Shown piece after piece: positions 9,525 through 22,121 of a stretch of 64,000 nucleotides of DNA. The notes under the pieces were generated by a model. That model made no database searches. It worked only from the letters and a program-made list of their open reading frames with translations, and was not told where the DNA came from. Every line of letters starts with the position of its first letter. The first letter of the stretch is position 1. The stretch is from Thioalkalivibrio sp. K90mix. Lineage in GTDB: Bacteria; Pseudomonadota; Gammaproteobacteria; Ectothiorhodospirales; Ectothiorhodospiraceae. The stretch covers positions 1,543,501 through 1,607,500 of the forward strand of contig NC_013889.1 of assembly GCF_000025545.1 (NCBI RefSeq). The letters are read 5' to 3'. Position numbers and translations under genes: made by a program.

Positions 9525-9706
9525 ATGAATCACCGCCAGGCCGGTCTCCGGGCTTGCGAGCGTCGGACGATGCCGATCGGCAGACGCCTTCCCAGGTGCA
9601 GGACCCAGTGGCCAGTCTGCTTCGCCGCTCGCTTACCGTTGCGGGGGCAGCGCCGGACTTGCACCGGCTTCCCGTTTCACCTGCGCACTGCAGGCACCTG
9701 GCGAAA
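9525..9706 (-). ncRNA. Cobalamin (adenosylcobalamin) riboswitch
   Basis: Read on the minus strand, the leader contains the hallmark core of the cobalamin riboswitch class: GGTGAAACGGGAAGCCGGTG, CAAGTCCGGC, TGCCCCCGCAACGGTA, then GCCACTGG...CTGGGAAGGC (B12 box region) and finally AAGCCCGGAGACCGGCC. It lies between a promoter at about 9714-9743 and bluB. It is expected to turn off the bluB-to-cobS operon when adenosylcobalamin is abundant. Ends are approximate; P1 pairing was judged by eye. Confidence 0.95.
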
Positions 9707-9713
9707 GCGAGAC

Positions 9714-9743
9714 ATGATACGCGCTCGGGCCACCCGCGACCAA
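9714..9743 (-). promoter_or_regulatory. Promoter of the riboswitch / cob operon
   Basis: On the minus strand TTGGTC, 18 bases and TATCAT (5 of 6 to the -10 consensus) end just upstream of the riboswitch 5' edge. The predicted start of about 9706 would leave almost no sequence before the aptamer, as is usual. The -35 is poor. Confidence 0.45.
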
Positions 9744-9771
9744 TTTGGGCACCAAACCATCTGGCCCTTGC

Positions 9772-9780
9772 TGCTATGAT
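9772..9780 (+). promoter_or_regulatory. Extended -10 element for btuFCD
   Basis: TGCTATGAT is a TGn-extended -10 about 80 bases before the btuF ATG, on the opposite strand from the riboswitch promoter. No convincing -35 was seen. No riboswitch faces btuF on this strand. Confidence 0.35.
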
Positions 9781-9861
9781 GAAGCGCTTTCGCTACCCGT
9801 TCGGCGCCCCGAAATACGGTATTTTCTACATTACAAACAATACACAACCATCGGATTTTTA

Positions 9862-10764
9862 ATGATTTTAATCGCCATAAAACGCCAGTTGACGCTCCTT
9901 GTCACGATACTCCTGTGCGCGGCACCGGCACTGGCCGAGCCGGTCACGGTGACCGACGACGACGATCGCGAGGTCACGCTCGACCGGCCCGCCGAACGCA
10001 TCGTCAGCCTGGCCCCGCACATCACCGAAGTCCTCTTCGCCGTCGGTGCCGGAGACAAGCTGGTGGGCGTCACCCAGCACAGCGATTTTCCACCGGAGGC
10101 GGAGATGATCCCGCGAGTCGGCGGCTACAGCCGCATCGATCTGGAACGCGTGGTCGAAATGGACCCGGACCTGGTGGTCGCCTGGCGCAGTGGCAATTCC
10201 AGCTCGCAGATCGAGCGCCTGCGCGATCTGGGACTGAATGTCTATGTCTCGGAACCGCGCAGTTTCGAAGGGGTGGCCTCCAGCATGCGTCGCATGGCCC
10301 AGCTCGCGGGTACCGAGGAACACGGCGAAGAGGCGGTGCAGGCCTTTCTCGACGAGATCGAGACGCTACGGCTCGACTATGCCGACCGCGACCCGGTCCC
10401 GCTGTTCTACCAGGTCTGGGAGCAGCCCCTGATGACGGTCAACGACGAACACCTGATCAGCGAGGCCATCCGCCTGTGCGGGGGCGACAACGTGTTCGGC
10501 CACCTGGACCGCCTGGTACCGCGCATGGATCGCGAGGCCGTGATCGACGCCGACCCGGAGGTGATCATTGGCGGCGGCATGGGCGAGGACCGGCCGGACT
10601 GGGTGATTGCCTGGGAACAATGGGAGGACATGACCGCGGTGCAGCGCGACAACCTGTTCTTCATCCCGCCGTCGCTCCTCCAGCGTCACACTCCGCGGAT
10701 TGCCGAAGGAACCCGGCTCATGTGCGAGGAACTCGAACGCGCCCGCCAGCGCCGGACGGACTGA
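9862..10764 (+). CDS. btuF: Periplasmic cobalamin-binding protein of ABC importer
   Basis: Delivers B12 to BtuCD. A signal peptide runs from MILIAIKRQ to a cleavage site near ALA-EP (residue 25). The mature part carries the PeriBP helical-backbone features RIVSLAPHITEVLFAVGAGD, GVTQHSDFP, RVGGYSRIDLE and MDPDLVVAW. The ATG at 9862 is used because the in-frame upstream extension has no signal character and crosses the promoter. It is 300 residues, first of a three-gene operon. The cob genes next door support cobalamin rather than iron-siderophore as ligand. Confidence 0.9.
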   Translation: MILIAIKRQLTLLVTILLCAAPALAEPVTVTDDDDREVTLDRPAERIVSLAPHITEVLFAVGAGDKLVGVTQHSDFPPEAEMIPRVGGYSRIDLERVVEMDPDLVVAWRSGNSSSQIERLRDLGLNVYVSEPRSFEGVASSMRRMAQLAGTEEHGEEAVQAFLDEIETLRLDYADRDPVPLFYQVWEQPLMTVNDEHLISEAIRLCGGDNVFGHLDRLVPRMDREAVIDADPEVIIGGGMGEDRPDWVIAWEQWEDMTAVQRDNLFFIPPSLLQRHTPRIAEGTRLMCEELERARQRRTD

Positions 10765-10770
10765 TCCTCC

Positions 10771-11742
10771 GTGACCCGCTCCTTCCTCCTCGCCACGGGG
10801 GTCCTGCTCCCGGCGTCACTGCTCGCGATCCTGGTCGCCCTGGCCTACGGCAGTGTCGCCATCCCCCTCGGCGACCTGCTCGCGGTGCTTCAGGGCGAAG
10901 GCAGCCGCCTGCACAGCACGCTGGTGCTGGAACTGCGCCTTCCGCGCGCCCTGGCCGCGTTCGCCGCCGGCGGGCTGCTGGGCGTCGCCGGCGCTCTGAT
11001 GCAGGTGTTGCTGCGCAACCCGCTGGCCGACCCCTATGTGCTGGGTCTCTCCGGCGGGGCTTCCGTGGGCGCCCTGCTGGCCATGCTCGCGGGCCTGTCG
11101 ATGTTCTCGGTCTCGGTCGCCGCATTCGCGGGTGCGCTGCTGTCGACGGTGATCGTCTTCGGCCTCGCGCACGGCACCGGCAGCTGGACCCCGACCCGGT
11201 TGCTGCTGACCGGAGTGGTCGTAGCGGCCGGCTGGGGCGCCGTCATCAGCTTCCTCTTAGCCGTAAGCCCGACCGCGGAGCTGCCCGGAATGCTGTACTG
11301 GCTGATGGGCGATGTCTCTCACGCCCGCAACCCGTACCCCGCCTGGGGCGTGCTGGTACTGGTGGTGCTGCTGGCACTGCCCCTGGGACGGACCCTGAAC
11401 GTCCTGGCGCGCGGCCCGATGCAGGCGGCCGCGCTGGGCGTGGCCGTGCGTCCGGTGGAGTGGACGATTTACGTCGCTGCGGCACTGATCACAGCCACGG
11501 CGGTCATGCAGGTCGGCGCGGTGGGCTTTGTCGGGCTGATCGTGCCGCACATGCTCCGACTGGTCTTCGGCAACGACCAGCGTGTGATCCTGCCGGCCTC
11601 GGCGCTGGGCGGCGGCATTCTGCTGACGCTGGCCGACACCCTCGCCCGCACGATGATCGCCCCGGAGCAGTTGCCCGTCGGCGTAATCACCGCGATGCTG
11701 GGGGTTCCCGTGTTCCTGTTCCTGCTGTACCGGAGCCGCTGA
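10771..11742 (+). CDS. btuC: Cobalamin ABC transporter permease (FecCD family)
   Basis: Membrane subunit of the importer. The FecCD family signature RLPRALAAFAAGGLLGVAGA and LLRNPLADPYVLGLSGGAS are clear. The conserved C-terminal part shows VGAVGFVGLIVPHMLRLV and DTLARTMIAPEQLPVG. About nine or ten hydrophobic helices fit the usual ten. GTG 10771 is six bases after the btuF stop, and the gene end overlaps btuD as TGATG. Confidence 0.92.
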   Translation: MTRSFLLATGVLLPASLLAILVALAYGSVAIPLGDLLAVLQGEGSRLHSTLVLELRLPRALAAFAAGGLLGVAGALMQVLLRNPLADPYVLGLSGGASVGALLAMLAGLSMFSVSVAAFAGALLSTVIVFGLAHGTGSWTPTRLLLTGVVVAAGWGAVISFLLAVSPTAELPGMLYWLMGDVSHARNPYPAWGVLVLVVLLALPLGRTLNVLARGPMQAAALGVAVRPVEWTIYVAAALITATAVMQVGAVGFVGLIVPHMLRLVFGNDQRVILPASALGGGILLTLADTLARTMIAPEQLPVGVITAMLGVPVFLFLLYRSR

Positions 11743-12596
11743 TGCCTCCGCACACTGCCCATCCCCAACGCCACGGCGATCCCCATGCGCCCGGTGCAGA
11801 GAGCGTGCACGAGGCGCCCGGACCGGACACCCTGCTGGCGACCCACGATCTGGTCATCGACATCCCGGAACGCGCCAGCGGCACGCCCCTGGACCTGACC
11901 ATCAACCCGGGACAGTGCTGGGGCATCCTCGGCCCGAATGGCGCGGGCAAGAGCACCCTGCTGCATACCCTGGCCGGGCTGCGCGACGCCCGCACCGGAG
12001 AGATCCATGTGCAAGGCCGCCCGCTCCCCGACTACTCCCGTGCCCGCCTGGCGCGCGAACTGGGTCTGGTGTTCCAGAAGCACCACGACGGGTTCCCCGC
12101 AACGGTACTGGAGACCGCCTTGATCGGCCGCCACCCTTACCTGCGACCCTGGGACATCGAGACCGCCGAGGACTACGCCCAGGCCCGCGCCGCACTGGCC
12201 CGGATGGACCTGGCCGCGCTGGAACACCGCCTGGTGGACACCCTGTCCGGCGGCGAGCGCCAGCGCCTGGCCATCGCCACCGTGCTCACCCAGAACCCGC
12301 GGCTCCTGCTGCTGGACGAGCCCACCAGCCAGCTGGATCTGCACCACCAGGTCGCGGTGCTGGACCACATCCGCGGCATCGCCCGGGGCGACCGCGCCGC
12401 GATCCTGGTGCTGCACGACGTGAACCTGGCGGTACGCTACTGCGATCACCTGCTGCTGATGTTCCCCGACGGCAAGGCCTGCTGGGGCCCCACACGAACG
12501 ATGCTGGTACCGTCCGCGCTGGAACGGCTGTACAACCAGCCCCTGAGCGTAGGCGAGATCGACGGCCAGCCGGTATTCCTGCCCACAATCCCGTAA
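11742..12596 (+). CDS. btuD: Cobalamin ABC transporter ATPase
   Basis: Energises the BtuFCD importer. Walker A GPNGAGKST, signature LSGGERQR, Walker B LLLLDEPTS, D-loop region QLDLHHQ and switch VLHDVNLAV are all intact. The 284-residue product has a 30-residue His/Pro-rich N-terminal extension (start MPPHTAHPQRHGDPHAPG) before the ABC domain. The start at 11742 overlaps the btuC stop. The extension's histidines could bind metal, but nothing shows this. Confidence 0.9.
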   Translation: MPPHTAHPQRHGDPHAPGAESVHEAPGPDTLLATHDLVIDIPERASGTPLDLTINPGQCWGILGPNGAGKSTLLHTLAGLRDARTGEIHVQGRPLPDYSRARLARELGLVFQKHHDGFPATVLETALIGRHPYLRPWDIETAEDYAQARAALARMDLAALEHRLVDTLSGGERQRLAIATVLTQNPRLLLLDEPTSQLDLHHQVAVLDHIRGIARGDRAAILVLHDVNLAVRYCDHLLLMFPDGKACWGPTRTMLVPSALERLYNQPLSVGEIDGQPVFLPTIP

Positions 12597-12606
12597 GGCG
12601 ACCCTC

Positions 12607-12996
12607 ATGGAGTTCTTCCGCACCCTGCCCCTGCGGGCTAGCACCGATTCCCTGCAGGCCAAGCTGACCGTGCCGGCCCTTCCCCGGCTTTGCCCCGCCA
12701 TCGACACGCTTGTTGAAGAGGCCGGGCCGGATGCCGGGGTCGTCTACTGCCTGTGGGGCGAGTTTCGTGTCCGGCGCGAGTGCATCAATGGCGGGGTACG
12801 CTTCAGCCTGCCGGGCTGCCCGAACGCACTCGCCTGGACCCTGACGACCGGGCATCCGCCGACCCCGGAGGCGGTCATGCTGCACCTGACCATCAACCGC
12901 CAGGAACACGACCCGGATTTCGTCGAGAGCCTAGAATTCTTTGCCGATAGCTGGCTGGAGCTGACATCGCTGCAGCCGCCCCATGACGGGCCCTGA
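12607..12996 (+). CDS. Unknown 129-residue protein downstream of btuD
   Basis: Not recognised. It begins 10 bases after btuD with an AAGGCGA ribosome site, so it is probably co-transcribed with the B12 importer. The protein is soluble, has four cysteines (29, 48, 59, 71) and a central part GVVYCLWGEFRVRRECINGGVRF that looks like beta strands. There is no signal peptide or membrane segment. Codon use and frame quality are like those of its neighbours, supporting a real gene. A role in cobalamin handling would be guesswork from position. Confidence 0.7.
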   Translation: MEFFRTLPLRASTDSLQAKLTVPALPRLCPAIDTLVEEAGPDAGVVYCLWGEFRVRRECINGGVRFSLPGCPNALAWTLTTGHPPTPEAVMLHLTINRQEHDPDFVESLEFFADSWLELTSLQPPHDGP

Positions 12997-13055
12997 ATGC
13001 AATTTTCTTTTGCTTTCATGGTCGGTATGGTTGCAGGGTTGCCCAAGGAGATGTC

Positions 13056-13904
13056 ATGACCCCCACACCGCCGGACAGCGTACGCACAGCCCACCCGACC
13101 CAGGACGGCGCGGGTGTGAAGATTCGCCGCATCCATGACTTTGGCGGCGGCCTGGACCCCTTCCTGATGCTCGACGAGCTGAAGGCCAGTGCGAAGGAGG
13201 ACTACGTCGGCGGATTCCCGTCCCACCCGCATCGCGGCTTCGAGACGCTGACCTACCTCGTCCATGGCGGCCTGACCCACGAGGATTCAATGGGCAATCA
13301 GGGTCGCGTGGAGGCCGGCGAGGCCCAGTGGATGAGTGCGGGGCGCGGGGTCATCCACTCCGAGATGCCCCTGCTGGACTCAGACGGGCTGCACGGCTTC
13401 CAGCTCTGGGTGAACCTGCCGGCACGGCGCAAGATGGACCCGCCGCGCTACCGCGACGTGCGCGCCGACGCGATGCGCCACCTGCCGGAAGACGACGGCC
13501 CGCTGCACTTCAAGGCGATTGCCGGGTCCTGGCAGACCAGCGCCGGGGATACCGAAGGCCCACTGGAGCAGATCGGCGAAGGCGCGGCGATGGCGGATCT
13601 GAGCCTTCCGGCCGGCTACCGCCTGTCGCTGGCCGTCCAGCTGGATGACCGGGTGCTCGCCTATGTCTATGACGGCGAGCTCACCGGGCTGAAGACGGGC
13701 CAGCTAGGCACCTGGAGCGGACAGACGCAGATCCACCTGATCGCCCAGCAGGATGCGCGGGTGCTGCTGTTCAAGGGCCGCCCGCTGGCCGAACCGATCG
13801 CCCACTACGGCCCGTTCGTGATGAACACTCCCGACGAGATCGAGCAGGCGATCAGCGACTACCAGTCCGGCCAGCTCGCGGCCGAGCCGGCCAGTATCGA
13901 CTGA
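13056..13904 (+). CDS. Pirin family protein (bicupin)
   Basis: Two-cupin protein; the family includes quercetinase-like and redox-sensing members, and the bacterial role is usually unknown. The first cupin carries the metal-ligand set in FPSHPHRGFETLTYLVHGG and the E of WMSAGRGVIHSEMP. FQLWVNLPARRKMDPPRYRD is a typical pirin segment. Length is 282. The ATG at 13056 has AAGGAG 7 bases upstream. It stands alone on the plus strand, convergent with glpK across a REP pair. Confidence 0.88.
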   Translation: MTPTPPDSVRTAHPTQDGAGVKIRRIHDFGGGLDPFLMLDELKASAKEDYVGGFPSHPHRGFETLTYLVHGGLTHEDSMGNQGRVEAGEAQWMSAGRGVIHSEMPLLDSDGLHGFQLWVNLPARRKMDPPRYRDVRADAMRHLPEDDGPLHFKAIAGSWQTSAGDTEGPLEQIGEGAAMADLSLPAGYRLSLAVQLDDRVLAYVYDGELTGLKTGQLGTWSGQTQIHLIAQQDARVLLFKGRPLAEPIAHYGPFVMNTPDEIEQAISDYQSGQLAAEPASID

Positions 13905-13914
13905 TCCGGCCGGG

Positions 13915-13940
13915 GCTTCGCGGGCAGGCCCGCTCCCACA
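13915..13940 (-). repeat. REP-like unit (minus orientation)
   Basis: On the minus strand the unit runs from TGTGGGAGCGGGCC to CCCGCGAAGC and makes a short hairpin. It pairs with an opposite-facing unit at 13979-14005, as in BIME-type arrangements. Confidence 0.7.
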
Positions 13941-13978
13941 GTGATCGAGTGAGCGCTGCCTGTCGAAGCCATCGCCCC

Positions 13979-14005
13979 CTGTAGGAGCCGCCTTGGCGGC
14001 GAAGC
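13979..14005 (+). repeat. REP-like unit (plus orientation)
   Basis: CTGTAGGAGCCGCC followed by TTGGCGGCGAAGC shares the TGTrGGAGC head and GCGAAGC tail with 13915-13940. It lies between pirin and glpK stop codons, a typical place for REPs. No RAYT transposase gene is present in the window. Confidence 0.75.
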
Positions 14006-14043
14006 CCCTGCCCACGCCGGCCAGCTCCCCGGACCACCCGTTC

Positions 14044-14055
14044 ATCAGTGTTTCC

Positions 14056-14058
<3 letters not shown>
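14044..14058. repeat. End fragment of the GGGAAACACTGAT repeat family at glpK stop
   Basis: On the minus strand CTAGGGAAACACTGAT directly contains the glpK TAG stop. The same 16 bases open the 270 bp element at 21771. Only one end is present here, so it is a solo fragment. Confidence 0.6.
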
Positions 14059-16005
<1,947 letters not shown>

Positions 16006-16009
<4 letters not shown>

Positions 16010-16506
16010 ACGTGCATCAGCCCCGAAGAAGGCTCCAGCAGCACCACCGCCTGTGCCGCAACGCCCTCGCCGCGCCCGGTAAAGCCCAGGCGCTCGGTGG
16101 TCGTCGCCTTGACGTTCACGCAACCGGCCGCAAGCCCCAAGTCCGCGCCAATGTTCTCCTCCATCTTTGCGACATGCGGGGCCATTTTCGGCGCCTGTGC
16201 GATTACCGTCGCATCCATGTTGACTGGGCGCCAGCCGGCCTCCTGGACCCGGCGCAGGGCCTCGCGCAGCAGCTCGCGGCTGTTCGCCCCGCGAAAGCGC
16301 TCGTCGGTATCGGGAAAGTGACGACCGATATCCCCCAGCCCCGCGGCCCCGAACAGGGCATCGCAAACCGCGTGCAGCAGGACGTCGCCATCGGAATGCG
16401 CGACAAAGCCGTGATCGAACGGGATACGCACGCCGCCCAGGACCAGATGATCGCCAGGCCCGAAGGCATGTACATCGAAACCCTGCCCCACGCGCATGCC
16501 GCTCAT
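16006..16506 (-). CDS. ispF: 2-C-methyl-D-erythritol 2,4-cyclodiphosphate synthase
   Basis: Cyclises CDP-methylerythritol phosphate in the MEP isoprenoid pathway. [11 protein letters not shown] contains the DxH zinc site, with a further His at [21 protein letters not shown] and [33 protein letters not shown] is the family end signature. Length 166 from ATG 16506, which overlaps the ispD stop; an internal ATG nine bases later is possible. Confidence 0.95.
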
Positions 16507-17252
16507 GGCCGGAAACCCCCGTCCAGACGTCTCTGCTGCATCAGGTACAGCTGGGCCAGCTCCAGATCCTCGGCGCGGGTGATCTTGATGTTCATCATCG
16601 AGCCCTCGATCAGCCGCGGACGGGCGCCATGCCATTCGATCGCGCTGGCCTCGTCGGTCACCGGATGGCCGGCCTCGCGCGCGGCCCGATTGGCCTCCCG
16701 CAGCATGCCCAGGCGGAACATCTGCGGGGTCAGCGCGCGCCAGACGCGTTCGCGTTCCAGGGTCCGCTCGACGCGCCCTTCCTCGTCACTCCACTTGACC
16801 GTATCCGTGCTGGGCGTGGCCAGCAGCCCGCCCACCGGATCGTCCCGCAACGCGTTCAGAAGAGAGTCCAGGTCGGCGCGTGGCAGACAGGGGCGTGCCG
16901 CGTCGTGCACCAGCACCCAGTCGTCGGGAGAAGCCCGATCCTGGAGAAAATCGAGGCCGTTCTGGACCGAATCGGCCCGCTCGTCACCACCGGCTACCCG
17001 AAACAGGCGCCCGCCCGCCGTCGGAAGATCCAGCGCGTCCGGGTCCACATCCGGCCCCAGCACCAGGACCACACCGCGGATGCGGGGGTGTTCCAGAAAG
17101 ATCGACAGGGTATGCGAGAGGATGGTGCGCGAGCCCAGCGTGAGGAACTGCTTGGGTCGGTCCGAGCCCATGCGCCTGCCCACGCCGGCCGCCGGAATCA
17201 GGGCCCAGTAGGCGGGTTCCGCGGAGGGGTTGTTCACGTCGGGATCAGCCAT
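16503..17252 (-). CDS. ispD: 2-C-methyl-D-erythritol 4-phosphate cytidylyltransferase
   Basis: Third enzyme of the MEP pathway. The nucleotide-binding start is [20 protein letters not shown], followed by [21 protein letters not shown] and the C-terminal [12 protein letters not shown] and [13 protein letters not shown]. It has 249 residues, slightly longer than usual because of a short N-terminal tail. The ATG at 17252 overlaps ftsB by eight bases. The order ftsB-ispD-ispF is standard in gammaproteobacteria. Confidence 0.96.
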   Translation of the reverse strand: MADPDVNNPSAEPAYWALIPAAGVGRRMGSDRPKQFLTLGSRTILSHTLSIFLEHPRIRGVVLVLGPDVDPDALDLPTAGGRLFRVAGGDERADSVQNGLDFLQDRASPDDWVLVHDAARPCLPRADLDSLLNALRDDPVGGLLATPSTDTVKWSDEEGRVERTLERERVWRALTPQMFRLGMLREANRAAREAGHPVTDEASAIEWHGARPRLIEGSMMNIKITRAEDLELAQLYLMQQRRLDGGFRP

Positions 17253-17652
17253 CAAACGGATCCTCGGGTGGCAGCGTATCGGTGGCCGGCTCGCGCTCGC
17301 GGTCCGGGATCTCGGCGGGACCCGGGGACACGTCCCGCGCCGGATCCGGCAGCGGCTCCGGCACCGGCCGCCGGTCGTCGTCCTCGCCGACCACAAAGAA
17401 AAAGACCTCGTCTTCGCGGATCATGCCCAGGTCGCGCCGTGCGCGTTCTTCCACCGCATCGGTACCCGTACGCAGGTCCAGTACCTCGGCCTCCAGCGCC
17501 TGATTGCGCTGTTCCAGCTCGGCGTTGGCCGCACGCTGCTCCTCGACCTGCTCGCGCAGGTCGCGCACATCGCGCCAGCTGCCCTCTCCCAGCCACAGTG
17601 GCCACTGCAACAACAGCAGCACCACGGCTAGACCGATCAGCAACCCGCGCAT
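17245..17652 (-). CDS. ftsB: Cell division protein FtsB with extended acidic tail
   Basis: Bitopic inner-membrane protein of the FtsQLB complex that helps activate septal cell-wall synthesis. One N-terminal membrane helix (GLLIGLAVVLLLLQWPLWLG) is followed by a leucine-rich coiled coil to about residue 62, then RARRDLGMIREDEVFFFVV, the conserved FtsB end. After it come about 40 residues rich in Pro, Asp and Glu that ordinary FtsB proteins (about 100 residues) lack. ATG 17652 is chosen for the family-like start MRGLL. Confidence 0.9.
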   Translation of the reverse strand: MRGLLIGLAVVLLLLQWPLWLGEGSWRDVRDLREQVEEQRAANAELEQRNQALEAEVLDLRTGTDAVEERARRDLGMIREDEVFFFVVGEDDDRRPVPEPLPDPARDVSPGPAEIPDREREPATDTLPPEDPFDG

Positions 17653-17808
17653 CAGCAATTCCCGCGACCACGACCGACCGCCACAGCCAGCCACAAGGGA
17701 GAGAGTCGAGCTTCCATGCTCGGCATTCTACGGCCCATTGGTCGTGGGGCACAGGAACCGCCCCGCAGGCTGTGAATCCCGACCGTGGCAAACGAGGCAA
17801 CTGCAGCC

Positions 17809-19137
<1,329 letters not shown>

Positions 19138-19169
19138 TTAAACGAAACTCTTAAGCAAACCTGCGCGAA

Positions 19170-20012
19170 TCAACCCAGCCCGTACTCGGCCTCGGCAAAC
19201 GGCTGCGCCTTGGCGGCGGCATCCAGCGCCTTGAGCGTGGTCAGCAGCTCCGCCATGCGTGGCAGGGGCCAGGCATTGGGTCCATCCGAGAGTGCGCGCT
19301 CCGGATCCGGGTGGGTCTCCATGAACAGACCCGACACCCCGGAGGCGACGGCCGCCCGCGCCAGTACGGGGACATATTCGCGCTGCCCACCGGACGTCGC
19401 ACCCTGCCCGCCCGGCTGCTGGACTGAATGGGTGGCGTCGAACACCACCGGGCAACCGGTCTGGCGCATCTGGGCAAGACCCCGCATGTCCGAGATGAGT
19501 GTGTTGTAGCCGAAGGAGACGCCGCGTTCGCAGACCATGATCTGCTCGTTGCCGGCCTCGCGCGCCTTGTCCACGACATTGCCCATATCCCAGGGCGCCA
19601 GGAACTGGCCCTTCTTGATGTTCACCGGGCGCCCCTGGCGCGCGACGTTCTGGATGAAATTGGTCTGCCGGCACAGGAACGCCGGCGTTTGCAGCACATC
19701 GACCACCGACGCGACCTCGTCCAGCGGGGTATCCTCGTGGACATCGGTCAGCACCGGGACTCCCAGCTGCTGCTTCACCTGTTCCAGGATGCGCAGGCCC
19801 TCTTCCATGCCCGGGCCACGAAAGCTCTTCGTCGACGAGCGGTTGGCCTTGTCGAACGATGACTTGTAGATAAACGGGATACCCAACTCATCGGTGATCG
19901 CCGTGAGCGCACCCGCCGTCTCCAGGGCCATCGCCTCGGATTCGATCACGCACGGACCGGCAATCAGAAAAAAGGGCCGATCGAGGCCAACTTCAAAACC
20001 GCAAAGCTGCAT
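19170..20012 (-). CDS. kdsA: 3-Deoxy-D-manno-octulosonate 8-phosphate (KDO8P) synthase
   Basis: Condenses arabinose 5-phosphate and phosphoenolpyruvate to make KDO 8-phosphate for lipopolysaccharide. [61 protein letters not shown] and [12 protein letters not shown] are diagnostic. It has 280 residues from ATG 20012. The pyrG-kdsA-eno order is typical. The [13 protein letters not shown] segment has Asn at the position that distinguishes metal-independent enzymes, as in E. coli. Confidence 0.96.
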   Translation of the reverse strand: MQLCGFEVGLDRPFFLIAGPCVIESEAMALETAGALTAITDELGIPFIYKSSFDKANRSSTKSFRGPGMEEGLRILEQVKQQLGVPVLTDVHEDTPLDEVASVVDVLQTPAFLCRQTNFIQNVARQGRPVNIKKGQFLAPWDMGNVVDKAREAGNEQIMVCERGVSFGYNTLISDMRGLAQMRQTGCPVVFDATHSVQQPGGQGATSGGQREYVPVLARAAVASGVSGLFMETHPDPERALSDGPNAWPLPRMAELLTTLKALDAAAKAQPFAEAEYGLG

Positions 20013-20078
20013 GCAATGTCCTGTCTGGCGGACGCCACCCTCCGGGCGCGGCCGCAAAGCGTCGTCGTACGGCGCGTT

Positions 20079-22040
<1,962 letters not shown>

Positions 22041-22121
22041 GGGGAACGACGGACCCCCGCCACAAAAGGGCTCACGGGCGGCTGAAATCGGCCGAAATGC
22101 TACCAGAGAGCCCCTCTCGGC

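Noticed and set aside
9915-11741. Very long plus-strand open frame running across btuF and btuC before joining btuD
   Set aside because: It is out of frame with two clear genes and has Arg/Pro/Gly-rich shadow composition; only the part from 11742 is a gene.
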